From: Ochromonas danica
Lineage: Eukaryota > Sar > Chrysophyceae > Chromulinales > Chromulinaceae
Direction of reading: 5' to 3'
Length of the DNA stretch: 64,000 nucleotides
NCBI GenBank assembly: GCA_015146655.1
Contig: VKHL01000044.1
Span: forward strand, 124,001 to 188,000
Part shown: one piece after another, positions 49,625 to 61,600 of the stretch
How positions within the stretch are numbered: the stretch's first letter is position 1
Layout: every line of letters starts with the position of its first letter
Translations under genes and position numbers: made by a program
Notes under the pieces: generated by a model
The model's input: the letters and a program-made list of their open reading frames with translations, nothing else
What the model was told of the DNA's origin: nothing
Database searches by the model: none

Positions 49625-52600
49625 TTAGAGTTGGTTGCGAGTGGTCCAAGCGACCAAAGCAGCATGAGTGAAGATTCTTCCGCCAATATTATAGGCAATA
49701 CGCTGAGCCATCATTGTATTCGCTACCTCTTTCATATTCAAGTTATACTCCAAGCTATTTACAACACAAATCGTTGAGAAACAATTAGCAACGGCATGCG
49801 GTGATGGTGGTGGTAGGCTATTACCTGGCATGCATACAAAGGGCATTGGAGAGGCGGACAAGGAGGACGAGGTGCTCTTCGCGGGAGATCAATGGCTCGG
49901 CATAAATCTATACCACCACAAGACATAACATAATGAGGAATGTGTAAGAACACGACTGAGGAGAGTTGTACATACCTGAACCAACTCTAGAGACGCTTCA
50001 TACCCTTCCAAGAACGCTGACGACTGTGTGGCATCATAAGCAACAGTCGCAGTAGGAGCAGAGGGAGAGCTTGGAGGAGGGATGGTAGTTGCTGTCGCAA
50101 AGACGGAGTCTGCTTCAGAGTCTTTTCTTTCCGTATGGATATGACTCTCCGCCTCTTCATGATGAAGGTGATTTTGAGGGTTATCAGAGGAGGAGCTTGG
50201 ATGAAGAAGCAGGTCTTGCACTGGCTGACGGTCAAAGTCGACTTGACGACCAGTGCGCTGGACGAGGAGGCTTTGATCCTGCTGTTCCTTTTCTCTTTCA
50301 ATCATTGCTCTGCCGAAGCAAGCTAGCATGCGATCAACTACCTTGTATACACTACTCAAACATTCCAAACATGAGAACGGGAGTGAGAACGAGCTGTGCT
50401 GGTCAAAGGGAGAAGAAGACTTACTCAGCTTGACGATTTTCCATGGTGGCAGAGGGTGAAGGAGGAGCGTTTAAGACTCGCACTTGGTTGTCTTGTGGGA
50501 GAACTCGTTGGGCCACAACAAGATCGTTAGCTGTTCGGATAGTAGGATAGGGCAGAGATGGTTGGTTAGGTGGGTTGGAGGGAGTGGTAGAGCGATAGCT
50601 ACCCTCGGGAGAAGAGATAATAGGAGCATATTGTGAGCGCATTGCTGGAGATGACTCAGGATCAGGTCGAGTAGAACCACTGCGACCCATGGAGCTATAT
50701 GTTCGATGCAAGCGAGTTCGGCCAAAAGACACTTTCTTATGCAGCTGCTTGTTGCCAGATGCATTGGCTGCAGGAGAATGAACAGCAGCGTGCTCTAAGT
50801 CAGCAATAGATGGGAATGGAATGATCTCTGCATTCTGTTCTTTCCCTCCATTCTCCTCCACCTCTTCCATTACATGCAGCAGCTCGTGATACAGTTTGTC
50901 AAGTACCACTTGTCGATGAGGGTCCAACTTATGATCACGAATACGCAATAAGGCAGTGGAGAAAGTATCCAAGGCAATTTGTCTCTGCCGTTCAGAGTAT
51001 TCGTCTTGTTCAGGTACCTGCTGAAAGATGGCGAGCAGAGTGTAGATTACAGGTAGCAAGGCGATCATGAGGATGAGCATGGCGATAGAGGAGTTTCCCG
51101 ACGCAACACCAACTGCATTTAGTAATGCAGCATCTTGGGTCATATAACACTCATAATAGTTTTGAGTGAGTGGGACCGGAGGATTGGAAGAGAGCTTATC
51201 CCTAACAAGAAAAGTAGAAAAAGATTAACCCAACAGGCATTGACAAAGGAGAAATAGAAAGCGGGGGGAGAGGGGAGAGACTCACCAAGTGTCATCAGGG
51301 ATGGTCACCGTATCAGAACATGATCCATTTGTCAATTGATAGTGATAAGGCGAAACAGTCACAGACTGCGGATTATAGACGAAAAACGAGGACACACTAC
51401 AAGTAATATTATTGTTGGGGAGATGACAGAATTGGAAAATAGATTCCTGCCATTCTTTAGTGAAGACGCCTGATTGATACCCTTGGGTCAATACTGATGT
51501 GGCCGTTGCATTATATGCTGCAGCATTCAACGCTCGATAACTTGAAAACCGACTTAATAACGCTAATAACGATCCAGTCTGTGCCCGAATAAATCCTGCA
51601 ACACTAGATTGTGCTCCAAGATTGTAGAAGACTAACCCTGCAACCAACTTTAACGAGTTGCAAGTTGACTGTCTTCCTGATCCAGATTTACAATCACACA
51701 ATTCGGGTCGATTATCACCAAAACCAACATGGTTGAAGGTTGGTAAAGCTGGTGTCGATCCTGCAATCATTAAGCACAGATTGCGAACTCCAAATTGACC
51801 AGATGGAATAACCGAAGTATTGCGTAGACAATAGAGGGCATCCATCAATGGTGAACGCACATCAAAATACTGTCCAATAGCATAGTTTACTCCGTTATAT
51901 GTGAATGAAATCTGCGATATACTTGCTAATTGAAGGTCATCAATACTCAATATTCCTAAATTCACTGCCATAGCGATAGAAAAACTACGCACATCCATCC
52001 CAATGGTATACTCCTCCACCCCTCCAGGTCGAGTACCAAAATTAACTGGTTGAGAGATACGAGTACATGAAGTAGAATTATCATAGGCCGTCGCATTATA
52101 CGTAGAAGATAACATACTATTAGCAGGATCAAAACTTGTCGTTGCAAGTAACTCACATCGTCCATATTGATCTGCTATAGCACTAAGATAAAATCGTGCA
52201 TTAAAGACGACATGAGGTGCACCTGTCATTTGTAAGCTCTGCAATTGACCATAACCAACAGATGTGAATGTTGTCATATCAGGGTATTCTAATGAATATC
52301 GTTTAATATATACCATCCAAATAATCAAATTAATGGCCAAGTTCTGATTCGGTGTAATTGTCCCCAAGGCCCTGAGATTCTCTCGAAATACATTCATCAT
52401 AGACTGGAATTCACTTAAACTATTCACTTGTAATCCAGCAAAGGTAAAGGAGTAGGCAGCGAGGTAATAGTTAAATTGCGGCGTATTGATCCAATTCCCA
52501 TTAATATCTGCTAAGTAGGTCCCCGTGACTGCAATAGGGACTTCATTACAATCTCCATCACTGGAATTTAAAGAGACAAAGGCTTTGGAAATACTATTCA

Positions 52601-53200
52601 TATAGTTTTGATAGAGGAAATAGATAAAGACACCTAAGAGTAGCATATAAGCACCAGCTCCTAGGGGATAACGAACTACATACACATACAGCAAAGATAG
52701 AAGAAAGAGAGAATAAAGTCAGATATAACGTAGTAGAAAGTCATAATTTCACTATTAACATGGAAAAGCAGAAGTACTTACATAGATGAGGTAGTTCTTT
52801 AATCATTGGAATAGGAATATTCTCATTGAAATATTTCTTGGATTCATTCTTAATAAAGGCACAAAGGCCAGTTTCATGCACTTCTTCGACCTCCTCCACC
52901 ACACGAATCTCATCCAAGTTATGCAAGCCAAGTGACTTTCTTTCTGTGGCTTTACTTGGACCTTGCACACGATCAACACTTCCCTCTTTCCCCTTGGTGG
53001 ACATGCTCTTGGGAGAGTTTGACATGGTAAGCTGCTGTGATGATATTCTGTATCTTGATTTTATTTGAGTTGATTTGAGTTGATTTGAGTTGAGTTGAGT
53101 TGAGTTGAGTTGAGTTGTGGTAAGGTGTCAGAAGATAATAACTAGCCAAGTCTGTGATAAGAGAGGATGGAACAGTGACTAAGAGGATCAATCACTAAAG
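48650..53200. repeat. right arm of large inverted duplication
   Basis: Counterpart of 39220-43960 in opposite orientation. Coding mirror sums are 92415 for exons 1-3 and 92385 for exons 4-6. The single 30-bp net length difference lies in the divergent island (about 50625-51130). Confidence 0.85.
49625..53025 (-). CDS. two-TM surface protein, right inverted copy
   Basis: Six exons: 53025-52782, 52675-51286, 51201-50425, 50351-49976, 49907-49825 and 49754-49625. They join to 999 residues. Exons 1 and 2, with TM1 and the whole ectodomain, translate identically to the left copy. Exon 3 differs in TM2 and especially in the following cytosolic segment (for example HELLHVMEEVEENGGKEQ against HELVYVLYEHHDEEEGKQ) and is ten residues longer. 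Exons 4-6 differ at only three or four residues. All splice sites are intact, so both copies look functional. The copies are transcribed toward each other across 6.9 kb. Confidence 0.8.
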
Positions 53201-53491
53201 AGAAGAACAGGAAGGCGAGGCAAAGCCGCTGGTCCAGAGCGGAAATGAGAAGTTTCTCTGTTTCTCTGCTGTCTTTCAACCGCGACACCCATGCAACATA
53301 CCGTTACACAACGGAACCCACAGTGCCAAAGTCCACTTTCTCTGTTAAAACTCTCAACTTATGCGAGGTTTGAAGAAGTCGAGGATAGTAGTGAAAGTTT
53401 AGAACAATTCGAATTCGAATAAGAAGACCAGTATAAACAAACAACCCTACTAGTCAATAATCAGCCAGATTGACTAATTAACACACTATCT
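53026..53491. promoter_or_regulatory. 5' flank of right surface-protein copy
   Basis: 466 bp. The first 175 bp mirror the left copy's 5' flank, with two or more extra AACTC/GAGTT pentamers near 53090-53115. The rest is unique and precedes the 3' end of the DnaJ gene. Confidence 0.6.
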
Positions 53492-55617
53492 TTATAAGCG
53501 TGTTACTTCCACGAGAGAGACTAAGAGAGCTTTCTTGTCAACAGGACATTTGAAATAAGTTGTTCCTTTCACCGTCCCTACACATCCCATACAAACAAAC
53601 AATGAAGAGATATAACATGAGATGAAGACATTACATTGTATGTTAATATCATATTCCATACCATTATTCTTTCCCATAGAGCTATCATCCATAATGACTC
53701 CTACAAAGATACCTTTAGCATAGTGCACTGTGCCAACATAAGCCACTGTGCCCTTGTGTCTACCACATACCACACAACAACACACAGTGTGTTAGCACTA
53801 TGGCATGGGGACACACATTCAAGACAAGTGCTAACTCACCTCTTGCTAATGAGAACTCGATCACCAACCTCTGGCATGGAAGAGGTAGTAGTAGCAGCCA
53901 CTGGCTTTGCCTCTGCTTGCTCTTCTTCTCCTACACACTCTTCAGTAGAGGCGGCAGTGCCCATGGTAGACTTCTTGCCTGTGAGAGGAATCCTACTACT
54001 ACTACTGCTACTACTTGAACTACCACCTCCACTACCAATACCACTGCCACTACCTCTTGATGAGGTAGTGAAGGGAACACTAACAAAGCCTGCACTGGTT
54101 GAAGAGGAAGTGAAGGCTTTAGATGATGGCATAGAGGAGGAAGATGGCTCTTCAACCTGCTGCTGGCTACCCTTCCCTGTTGCCTTTCCTTTCTTCTTCT
54201 GCCTTTGCTTCTTCTTCTTACTAGCACTAGTCTTCCCTCCTCCTCCTACACCTCCTACACCACTACTACTACTTCCACCATTAAATCCACTACCCAATGG
54301 AGGGAAGAAGTCATCATCAAAGTCATCTTCCTCCTCCTCATCCCCTTCTTCAATATCAAATCCTTCATCAAAGAGTGAGTCCTGCATGGCCATGCCTAAC
54401 ATAAGGTTCATTAACTGTTGCTCTGACATCATTCCTTGTAGGTCATTCATATTGAGATTGTTAGCCATCTCATGCATGATATAGGCCATCATTTCATCTT
54501 CTTCACTTAACATATCTTTACTGTTCTTCTTCTTATTCTTCTTCTTATCCTCTTGGGTCTTCTTCTTCTTAACTTCACTAACCGGGATAGAGGTAGAGGA
54601 AGAGGTAGTGTTACTGTTAGCAGTGTTACCCTCTTTGATAGTGGCGGTAGTCTTCTTGTAGTCTTCTTCTTGCTTCTTGTTCAGGTGAGTATTAATAGAA
54701 TTAGTGGAAGTGTTAGAGGTCTTGTCTTTGTTAGAAGTGGTAGTAGTAACCTTCTCATCTTCTTCATAGGAGGAGGAGGAGGAGGAGTCATCAGCTGACT
54801 CCCATACCTCCTCTTCCTCTGCTTCTTCTTCCTTCTTCTTACTAGCCTGCTCTTTCATAGCAGCTGTAGTAGTAGATGTGGTATTAGCTTTCATAGTAGA
54901 CTTTGTATTGGAAGTAGTGGGAAGAGGTGCAGGCTTGGAGGAAGTCGACTTATTACTCGAAGAAGATGACTTTTTAGTCGAACCTTTCGACTTCTTCTTC
55001 TCTCCATTATACATACCACCACCACCTCTACCTCCTCCTCCTCCTCTACCACTCCTTCCTCCTCCACCACTTACTAGTTCTGGATAGAAGGACTCGAGGT
55101 GTTTCTGGAAGAGGTCTTCTAACTCTTCCTCTCCCAACTCCTCCTCCTCCTCCTCTTCTTCATATTCTTCATGATGACCATAGTGATACATAGAAGAAAA
55201 GAATTCCTCCCCCTCCTCCTCCTCCTCATCTAGCATAGCTTCAAATAGATCAAACATGTTGAAAGGTACATGATGATGATGTCCTCCTCCTCCTCCTCCA
55301 CTACCAGGTAGATCACCAAAGGAATACCCTCTCATCATATCCGCAAACATCATATTAAACATCGCTTCTACTTCTTCTTCTCCTATATCCTCCTCCTGCT
55401 GCTGCTCTAGCTCTTCTTTGAAAGAGTCAGGGTCAGTGATTCTCTTATAAGCCTCTGAAATCATTAGGAACTTCTTATGAGCATCAGGATCATCAGGATT
55501 CTTATCAGGATGTGTTCGTAAAGCAAGTTTCTTATAAGCTCGTTTGACTTCTTCATGACTTGAGCTATGATGAACTTCAAGAATACTATAGGCTTGTTCA
55601 AGTGTCTTGACTAACAT
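53492..55617 (-). CDS. J-domain protein with C-terminal CAP-Gly domain
   Basis: Exons 55617-53840, 53759-53662 and 53577-53492 give 653 residues. An N-terminal J domain (about 1-70) carries the HPD motif at 36-38 (LRTHPDKNPDDPDAHKKF), so it should stimulate an Hsp70. A long middle follows, of Glu/Asp-rich, Gly-rich and Lys/Ser/Thr-rich repeats. The last 75 residues form a CAP-Gly domain assembled from three exons: VGDRVLISKR, HKGTVAYVGTVHYAKGIFVG and the microtubule-tail-binding signature GKNNG, followed by TVKGTTYFKCP. CAP-Gly domains bind the EEY/F tail of tubulin and EB proteins. The combination suggests an Hsp70 co-chaperone directed to tubulin or microtubules, which is inference. The domain is only visible after splicing. 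Confidence 0.8.
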
Positions 55618-55943
55618 TATACTGTAGTGATGAGGTAGTAGTTAATTGATTTATTTTATTATTATTTTTATTATTTTTAATTATTTTTCAATCAGTTGTT
55701 ATCAACAGTCAGTAGTCACAGAGTATGTGATTTTGAATATGATGATGACCATGATGATGTGATGAGTGGGTGAGTGGGTGTACCACAGTGAAAAGAACCC
55801 TTTATAACTCATTAGTTTAGACTTTTCACTGTGCTCTGGTGGAGTTTTCATGGTGCTCTGGTCGAGTGGGTCGGAGTGACGTTAACTTAATAACAATCAT
55901 TAACTTAAGAAGAATTAACTGACAGTTCAATCTACTTTCAGCG
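55618..55943. promoter_or_regulatory. bidirectional intergenic promoter region
   Basis: 326 bp between the divergent DnaJ and glycosyltransferase genes. It contains an AT-rich TTATT run near 55650-55680 and ACGTTAACTTAATAAC near 55877; nothing else recognised. Confidence 0.4.
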
Positions 55944-58553
55944 ATGATGATGATGATGAGATGGTTTTGGTGGTCTTATTCATATCTTCTATTATTCTCT
56001 TTACCACTAAATGAAGGAAAGAAATGGAATATTGCCTTACATGGTCAAGTTGAACCATCAAGTAATCAAATTGTTGGAAGTGTTATTACAACTGATGGTC
56101 TCTATCAAGCTTTCCAATCTCGTCAAGATATTGAAAAACTGAAAATATTCTATCCTTTCAGTCATTTTCAATATCTTACCTCCTCATGGGATATTCTTCT
56201 CATAGAAGGATGGTTTATCTCTATAATTGAATTCCTTCATTATACAAGATTAACACATCCTAATATGATCATTCTTTATCTTTGTCTTGATCCTATTTTC
56301 CCTGGATTAGATATCATTTCTTCTTTACCTATTGATGGTATCTTAACTAATTCCTATTCTATCATGAATCATTTCCTTCTAGAAGGTCATCATCTTCCCT
56401 CTCTTCCTTGTCGATATTTCCTCTTAGCTGCTGATCCTAACACTATGCAACCTATACCAAGTATTCCTAGGAATATCTCTACTCTCTTCCTAGGAGCTGG
56501 TGGACCTATGCTAGCCTATAAACCTGAGCTATCTGATATGCTCACTATAGCCAAGCAATATGGATTAGCTATCTATGGACAACGATGGGATGGGACTATA
56601 TGGGAAGAGAATTGGCATGGTGTCTTACCACGTCATGCTATAGCTGAAGCTTATGCTAGTACAGAGATTGTCTTAGCATCAACTATTGCTAGTCAAGATA
56701 AAGTAGGAATGATTAATAATCGTCTCTTTGAAGCTTTAGCATGTGGTGCTATTGTTGTCACTAAATGGTCATTAACATTACAAGAAATGTTTGGTGATGA
56801 TTTAATCTTTTCTTATAATACAACAAATGAATTATCATCTCTTTTTGAAATGATTCTTTCACAATCAGAAGAATGGAAAATAAAGAAAAGACAACAAGCA
56901 AGAGATTGGATTCTTAATGGACATACTTGGTCATATCGTATCCCAATTATCTTAGATATGGCAAGTCAACTTCGTAATAAACGATATCAATTACAAAGTC
57001 AATATAGTAAATCAAGTAAAGGTCTTAAAACATTATGGATTGTCTCAAAAGATTTAGAAGAACATGGTGATGTGATACAGGTTGTTCAACATCATCTATT
57101 AGCTCGATTACAAATGTATCTAGATATCGAACAAATAAGTGAAGATACCTTCTATAGACAGTATATAACTTCAAATGAAAGTTGTATATCAACTACTAAT
57201 ACCTCTACTTCTTCTTCTTGTCCAGTAGTGATCGAGAAGCTACGCAACTATGAGGTTATCTTTGTAGTCGCTGCTTGTGGTGATCAGTTAGATCGTACTA
57301 TACAACAACTTCCACTGTTAGAATCAGTTAATAGAGATATGTATCAACGACGTGCTATCTATTTGTTTCCAAGGGAAGTTACAGAAGAGTTAGTTGCGTT
57401 AGATAGACTACGTTATGATGTTTATGATACAATTTTCTACCGAGATTCCCATGATCTTAAAGTTTTTGATAGTATGGGTATTGTATTTGATAACAATCAT
57501 ATTCAACATGCTTTTGGTGTTGATACTGCTGAAGAGAAAATTCCACATGATTATCCTATTATTATTTGTTTTAAAATGTTTCAAAGTCTGTGTGAACAAT
57601 CTATTCGAGAAAGGTTTCTATTAACACATTACAAGCGGGATGATCAAGAGCAGGTAGTGATCGTTCCAACGTATTGGCTTGTTTTAATTGGAGGAGAAAT
57701 GTCTGAATGGACGAGGACAAGCTATCTTCCTTCACATCAATTATCATACACATTGTTGATCTCAAATGGTTCCTTAGACCTGCTAGCTCCTTTACTACAT
57801 CCTAATGGTAAAGTCTTCTTTATGAATGGACCTACCAACAACATTGAAGAGATTGCATCGTATATTCTTGCTATTCGATCCTGGTCTTTCATTCATCTAT
57901 TTCAACCCAATGATCATTTGCAACATCTGGTCAATGAAACTTCTCTTTCTTGGAATGCTGACTCTTATCTTATACAGTCTGTTAGTACTGGACTACAGAG
58001 ATTACTTTGTATGGCCTTGGCAAGAAGTAGGTTTGGAGTTGAGTTGGCTTATCCTTCAAATCTTCTCCCAAATGATGAGAGCTCCTCATCTCTTCCTATC
58101 ATGAAAATAGAGAAGATAGAAACAAGATTACCCAGATTGCTTCAATCGAGAGGAGTTCCTTTGGATAGCTGGATCAGCTTAGTCAAGTTGTCTTTTGAGG
58201 ACTTCAAGCCTGGAAGAGATGGTATTCTGTGTCTTATTCGGGTTTTGAATGGTACGGAAGATGTGGAGGGCAATACTCTCTGCCTACTTTACCCCCGGGA
58301 CTGGCTTCTCGTGGTGTTTTCACCAAAGCAGAATTCAACAACTCTTCCCACCCCTCAGAGTCAACAAGTACTTTTCTTTCTGCGGGGAAATATGGTGATA
58401 AATAGACTCGTGGTAGCCAATCTTACCTTGCCAGTGCGATCCATTCGAGAAGAATTGGCGAAGTTCCCTGAAGAAGATGATGGTTCAACAACTCCAGAAG
58501 ATACTATTATGGATCAACTATGGTTGAATAACATGATTCAGTTTGAAATTTAG
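55944..58553 (+). CDS. secretory CgeB-like glycosyltransferase with a second domain
   Basis: A complete intronless frame of 869 residues. A signal peptide (WFWWSYSYLLLFSLPL) is followed by a domain of about 330 residues. This has the pattern of CgeB-like or GT4-like transferases: GLAIYGQRWDGTIWEENWHG, AEAYASTEIVLAS, then NNRLFEALACGAIVVTKW and a C-terminal HTWSYRI. In these families the RxFEAxAxGA segment binds the nucleotide sugar. The second half, from about residue 370, is a separate region (GLKTLWIVSKDLEEHGDVIQ onwards) that I do not recognise; it may be a second Rossmann-like domain. Donor and acceptor are unknown. The ATG run at the start leaves the exact first Met uncertain by a few codons. 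Confidence 0.75.
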   Translation: MMMMMRWFWWSYSYLLLFSLPLNEGKKWNIALHGQVEPSSNQIVGSVITTDGLYQAFQSRQDIEKLKIFYPFSHFQYLTSSWDILLIEGWFISIIEFLHYTRLTHPNMIILYLCLDPIFPGLDIISSLPIDGILTNSYSIMNHFLLEGHHLPSLPCRYFLLAADPNTMQPIPSIPRNISTLFLGAGGPMLAYKPELSDMLTIAKQYGLAIYGQRWDGTIWEENWHGVLPRHAIAEAYASTEIVLASTIASQDKVGMINNRLFEALACGAIVVTKWSLTLQEMFGDDLIFSYNTTNELSSLFEMILSQSEEWKIKKRQQARDWILNGHTWSYRIPIILDMASQLRNKRYQLQSQYSKSSKGLKTLWIVSKDLEEHGDVIQVVQHHLLARLQMYLDIEQISEDTFYRQYITSNESCISTTNTSTSSSCPVVIEKLRNYEVIFVVAACGDQLDRTIQQLPLLESVNRDMYQRRAIYLFPREVTEELVALDRLRYDVYDTIFYRDSHDLKVFDSMGIVFDNNHIQHAFGVDTAEEKIPHDYPIIICFKMFQSLCEQSIRERFLLTHYKRDDQEQVVIVPTYWLVLIGGEMSEWTRTSYLPSHQLSYTLLISNGSLDLLAPLLHPNGKVFFMNGPTNNIEEIASYILAIRSWSFIHLFQPNDHLQHLVNETSLSWNADSYLIQSVSTGLQRLLCMALARSRFGVELAYPSNLLPNDESSSSLPIMKIEKIETRLPRLLQSRGVPLDSWISLVKLSFEDFKPGRDGILCLIRVLNGTEDVEGNTLCLLYPRDWLLVVFSPKQNSTTLPTPQSQQVLFFLRGNMVINRLVVANLTLPVRSIREELAKFPEEDDGSTTPEDTIMDQLWLNNMIQFEI

Positions 58554-58636
58554 ATATGATATATTTTACACTAGGTTGATACAGAATACAGTAGCCAAGA
58601 CATGCTTATGGTTTCTCTTGATTAGTTGTGGTTTTG

Positions 58637-61600
58637 CTAAGCAAATATGCGAAAGCTGGATAACATTTCTCGAGTGGATCTCAAAGAATGCTCCAGCGGA
58701 GGGATTCTCAAGGTAGTTGGGATTCTCAAGGTTGAGGTTATATTCGATTGACTGGGACTGTTTGCGAGGTTTTGACTGCTTGACTGAGGAGATTCTGGTT
58801 TCTCAGCTTGCAGTGGAGTCTCAGTCACAAAGTTATGCTCTGCCATAGACACGGGGACAGGGAGTTCATCAACGAAGTCCGCGCCTTCCAGTGCAGCAGC
58901 AGCGACTTCTTCCTTGTCAATTGAGGGAATGGTTTCCACACCGCCCAAAACTCCAAAAAGATCGGGTACTTCACCATCCTCTTCTATCGCAACCTCATTG
59001 CTATTGGCCTTGGTTTCAATGCCATCAACATTCTCACCTCCTTCAACAGCTGGAGAGTCTGGATTATTTAGAGGACCGCCCTCTCTTGGACATTTCATGG
59101 CCACCATAGGAGTGCATGGCCTAGCTAATGCCATCTGCTGGATGCGCTGAGTTGCCTTATGAGCTTCGTCTCGAATGGGCTCGGCGAAATCAAGCCCTTC
59201 ATAACTCTTGATAGTTTGAACTATCTTGCCCTGTAACGCTCGCTTGTCCAATGGAAGTGAGACTAAGAAAGCTCGATTGGTTATTACCAGACAAGATAGT
59301 GACCACATGCAAATTGGCATGAGATCACTGCTCTCATGGTGTAACTCTAGAAGGTCTCTCATAAGCTCTACACATCCCACCGCTTGAAACTTTCGTTTAT
59401 TTTCATCCAAATTAATATAGATGCTGCCCATCATGCGGAGTATTTCTGCTAATAGTACAGGCTCATTACGACAAATGAGAGCGGTGTTGACCAAGAGATT
59501 GGGGTACATGCCTTGCCCCAAACGGACTTGATTACTGCTGCAATCATGAGCACAAAGATTGACCAAGACACGGCAATGCAGTACTGCCAAACTTTGCAAA
59601 TGATAATTATGCAGCAAGCTCATTAAGACACATTCACAAATCATTGCCTCACCATAGCGCTCCTGAGCCAAAGGACAGTCTAATGTGCTCACGATTATAA
59701 ATCTCAAGATTGTAACGAGTATATCCGCATCAGAAACATAGAATTTCTCCAAGAAATTCCTCATATGGGCACAGATTTCGGGAGATGCCAAGGCTTCTTG
59801 TAGGTTCTTTGTTCGCTTGGCAAGTCGATATACTGTTCGCATAGTTAGCATGATGAGAGATATATCGTCGTGATAGGTTGCAAAAGTGACGGTAAAGAGC
59901 TTTTGGAAAGCATTGGCTTTCTCTTCACCAACCAGCATATTGGGACGCATTTGAAGTAGTTGGTACAGTATGTTTAGCCCCTTGTCGAGTATTGCCGAGT
60001 CGGCAATAAAAAATGTTAGGGCTTCTACCATCAATTTACAACTAATTGGAATCTCAGCATCTTTATAGTCATAGACTTCAAATAAGACAACGATTCGATC
60101 AATTACTGCTTGCATCAATGGTAAGTTGTTGAGCTCCATCGCTGTAGAAAATGCTCCGTTAATTATGTCGGCTTCTGTAGTATTCTTTAGTAAATGTAAC
60201 AAAGCTCTTTTACGCAAGAGCTTGGCTTGCGGATTAAGTGCCATCTTTCTTCTTTCCAGACGAAAACGAACAAAGTGCTGAATTCTCTTCGCCATATTAG
60301 TTTTCTTCTCCTTTTCAGTATTGATCTTCCTTTTCATCTTCCTTCGAATTGTAGCTCCGAAATAAGCTGAAGGAGCATCTGCAGCAAAGTAACCGGAATC
60401 AGCTGTCGAGTTAATGCGCGATTGTCTGGCTCTCACAGGAGGAGGCATAGCTCTGGGCATAGGTGGCGGTTCAACAGGTTGTGGTTCTGGCTCAATATTG
60501 TGACCACCTAAACCAAACAACCAGCTCAACCATGTTTTCTTCGGGGGTGGTAAAGCTGGAGTTCTTCTTGCTTCAACCGCCGCATTCATTGCATCGATTC
60601 GTTGCTGGATTCGCAACTGCTCACTTTCACTTTCCTCATACTCCCATTCCTCGTCATAGTCATCCTCAATATCCATTTGGACTGGTCGACGAGACCATTC
60701 CAAGTTCTTCGTACTTCTAGCCGGTCGTTTGTTTATTGAGATAGTCATCTCAGCACGTTGAGTTCGCTGTCGTGCTGCCGCTATTGATGCCAACATGCGG
60801 CTATGTCGACGAGTCGTCGTTCTAAAAGTCGATATAGTCTTTTCTTGCGGCTGCTGTATCGATCGTCTTTGAGTTGTCCGAGTAGTTCGAGTAGTCTGCT
60901 GTTCGGGTTCGGCTTCTTTTCGAACTTCTTCATCCACTTTCTCAATTTCTTTTTGTGCCAGCTCGCGGTCCTGCTCGGAAACTGCAATCGATTCATCGTC
61001 TGCCATAGAGCCCGCATGCCGTTCAAATCGCTTCCGATCCAGCCCCCTTTTTCTTGATTGAACAGATTGCTGTTTCTTCAGATCAGCTAATTGTGATCGC
61101 AAGGCTTCTTGCCGCTCCTGAACGGCTTGGGAATCAGAAAGCATTTTACGTTCCAATTCTTGATATTTATCTTCTAGTGTCTGACGCAGATCTTGCTCAC
61201 GCTGCTGATCCAATAACTTCTGCCGATGCAACATTTTCGCCAATTGCTGATCTTTCAACATGAGTTGGGTTTTCATTTCTTCCAGCGCCTGTGTTTTCAA
61301 AGCTTCGGCAGCACGAGCTGCTGATGCTTCAGCATTAAGCTTTGCAAGTTGAATATCCTCTTCGGCTTTTTGAGCAACCTCCGAGGCCGTTCTTCGTTGC
61401 TCTAGTAACTCTGCCTGCAATTCAAAAATATGTCGATGGAGCTCTTCCATTTCGCCCTTCAATGCCTTCACCTCTTTACTGGTTTTATTATTGCCATCCT
61501 TCGTAGATACTGAAGATCTCCTTCGATCATCTTCTTCAGGTTTTGGCTCCTCACCATCTTGCCCATAAGGTGGCGACCCTCCTCGACCATAGAAGAATTG

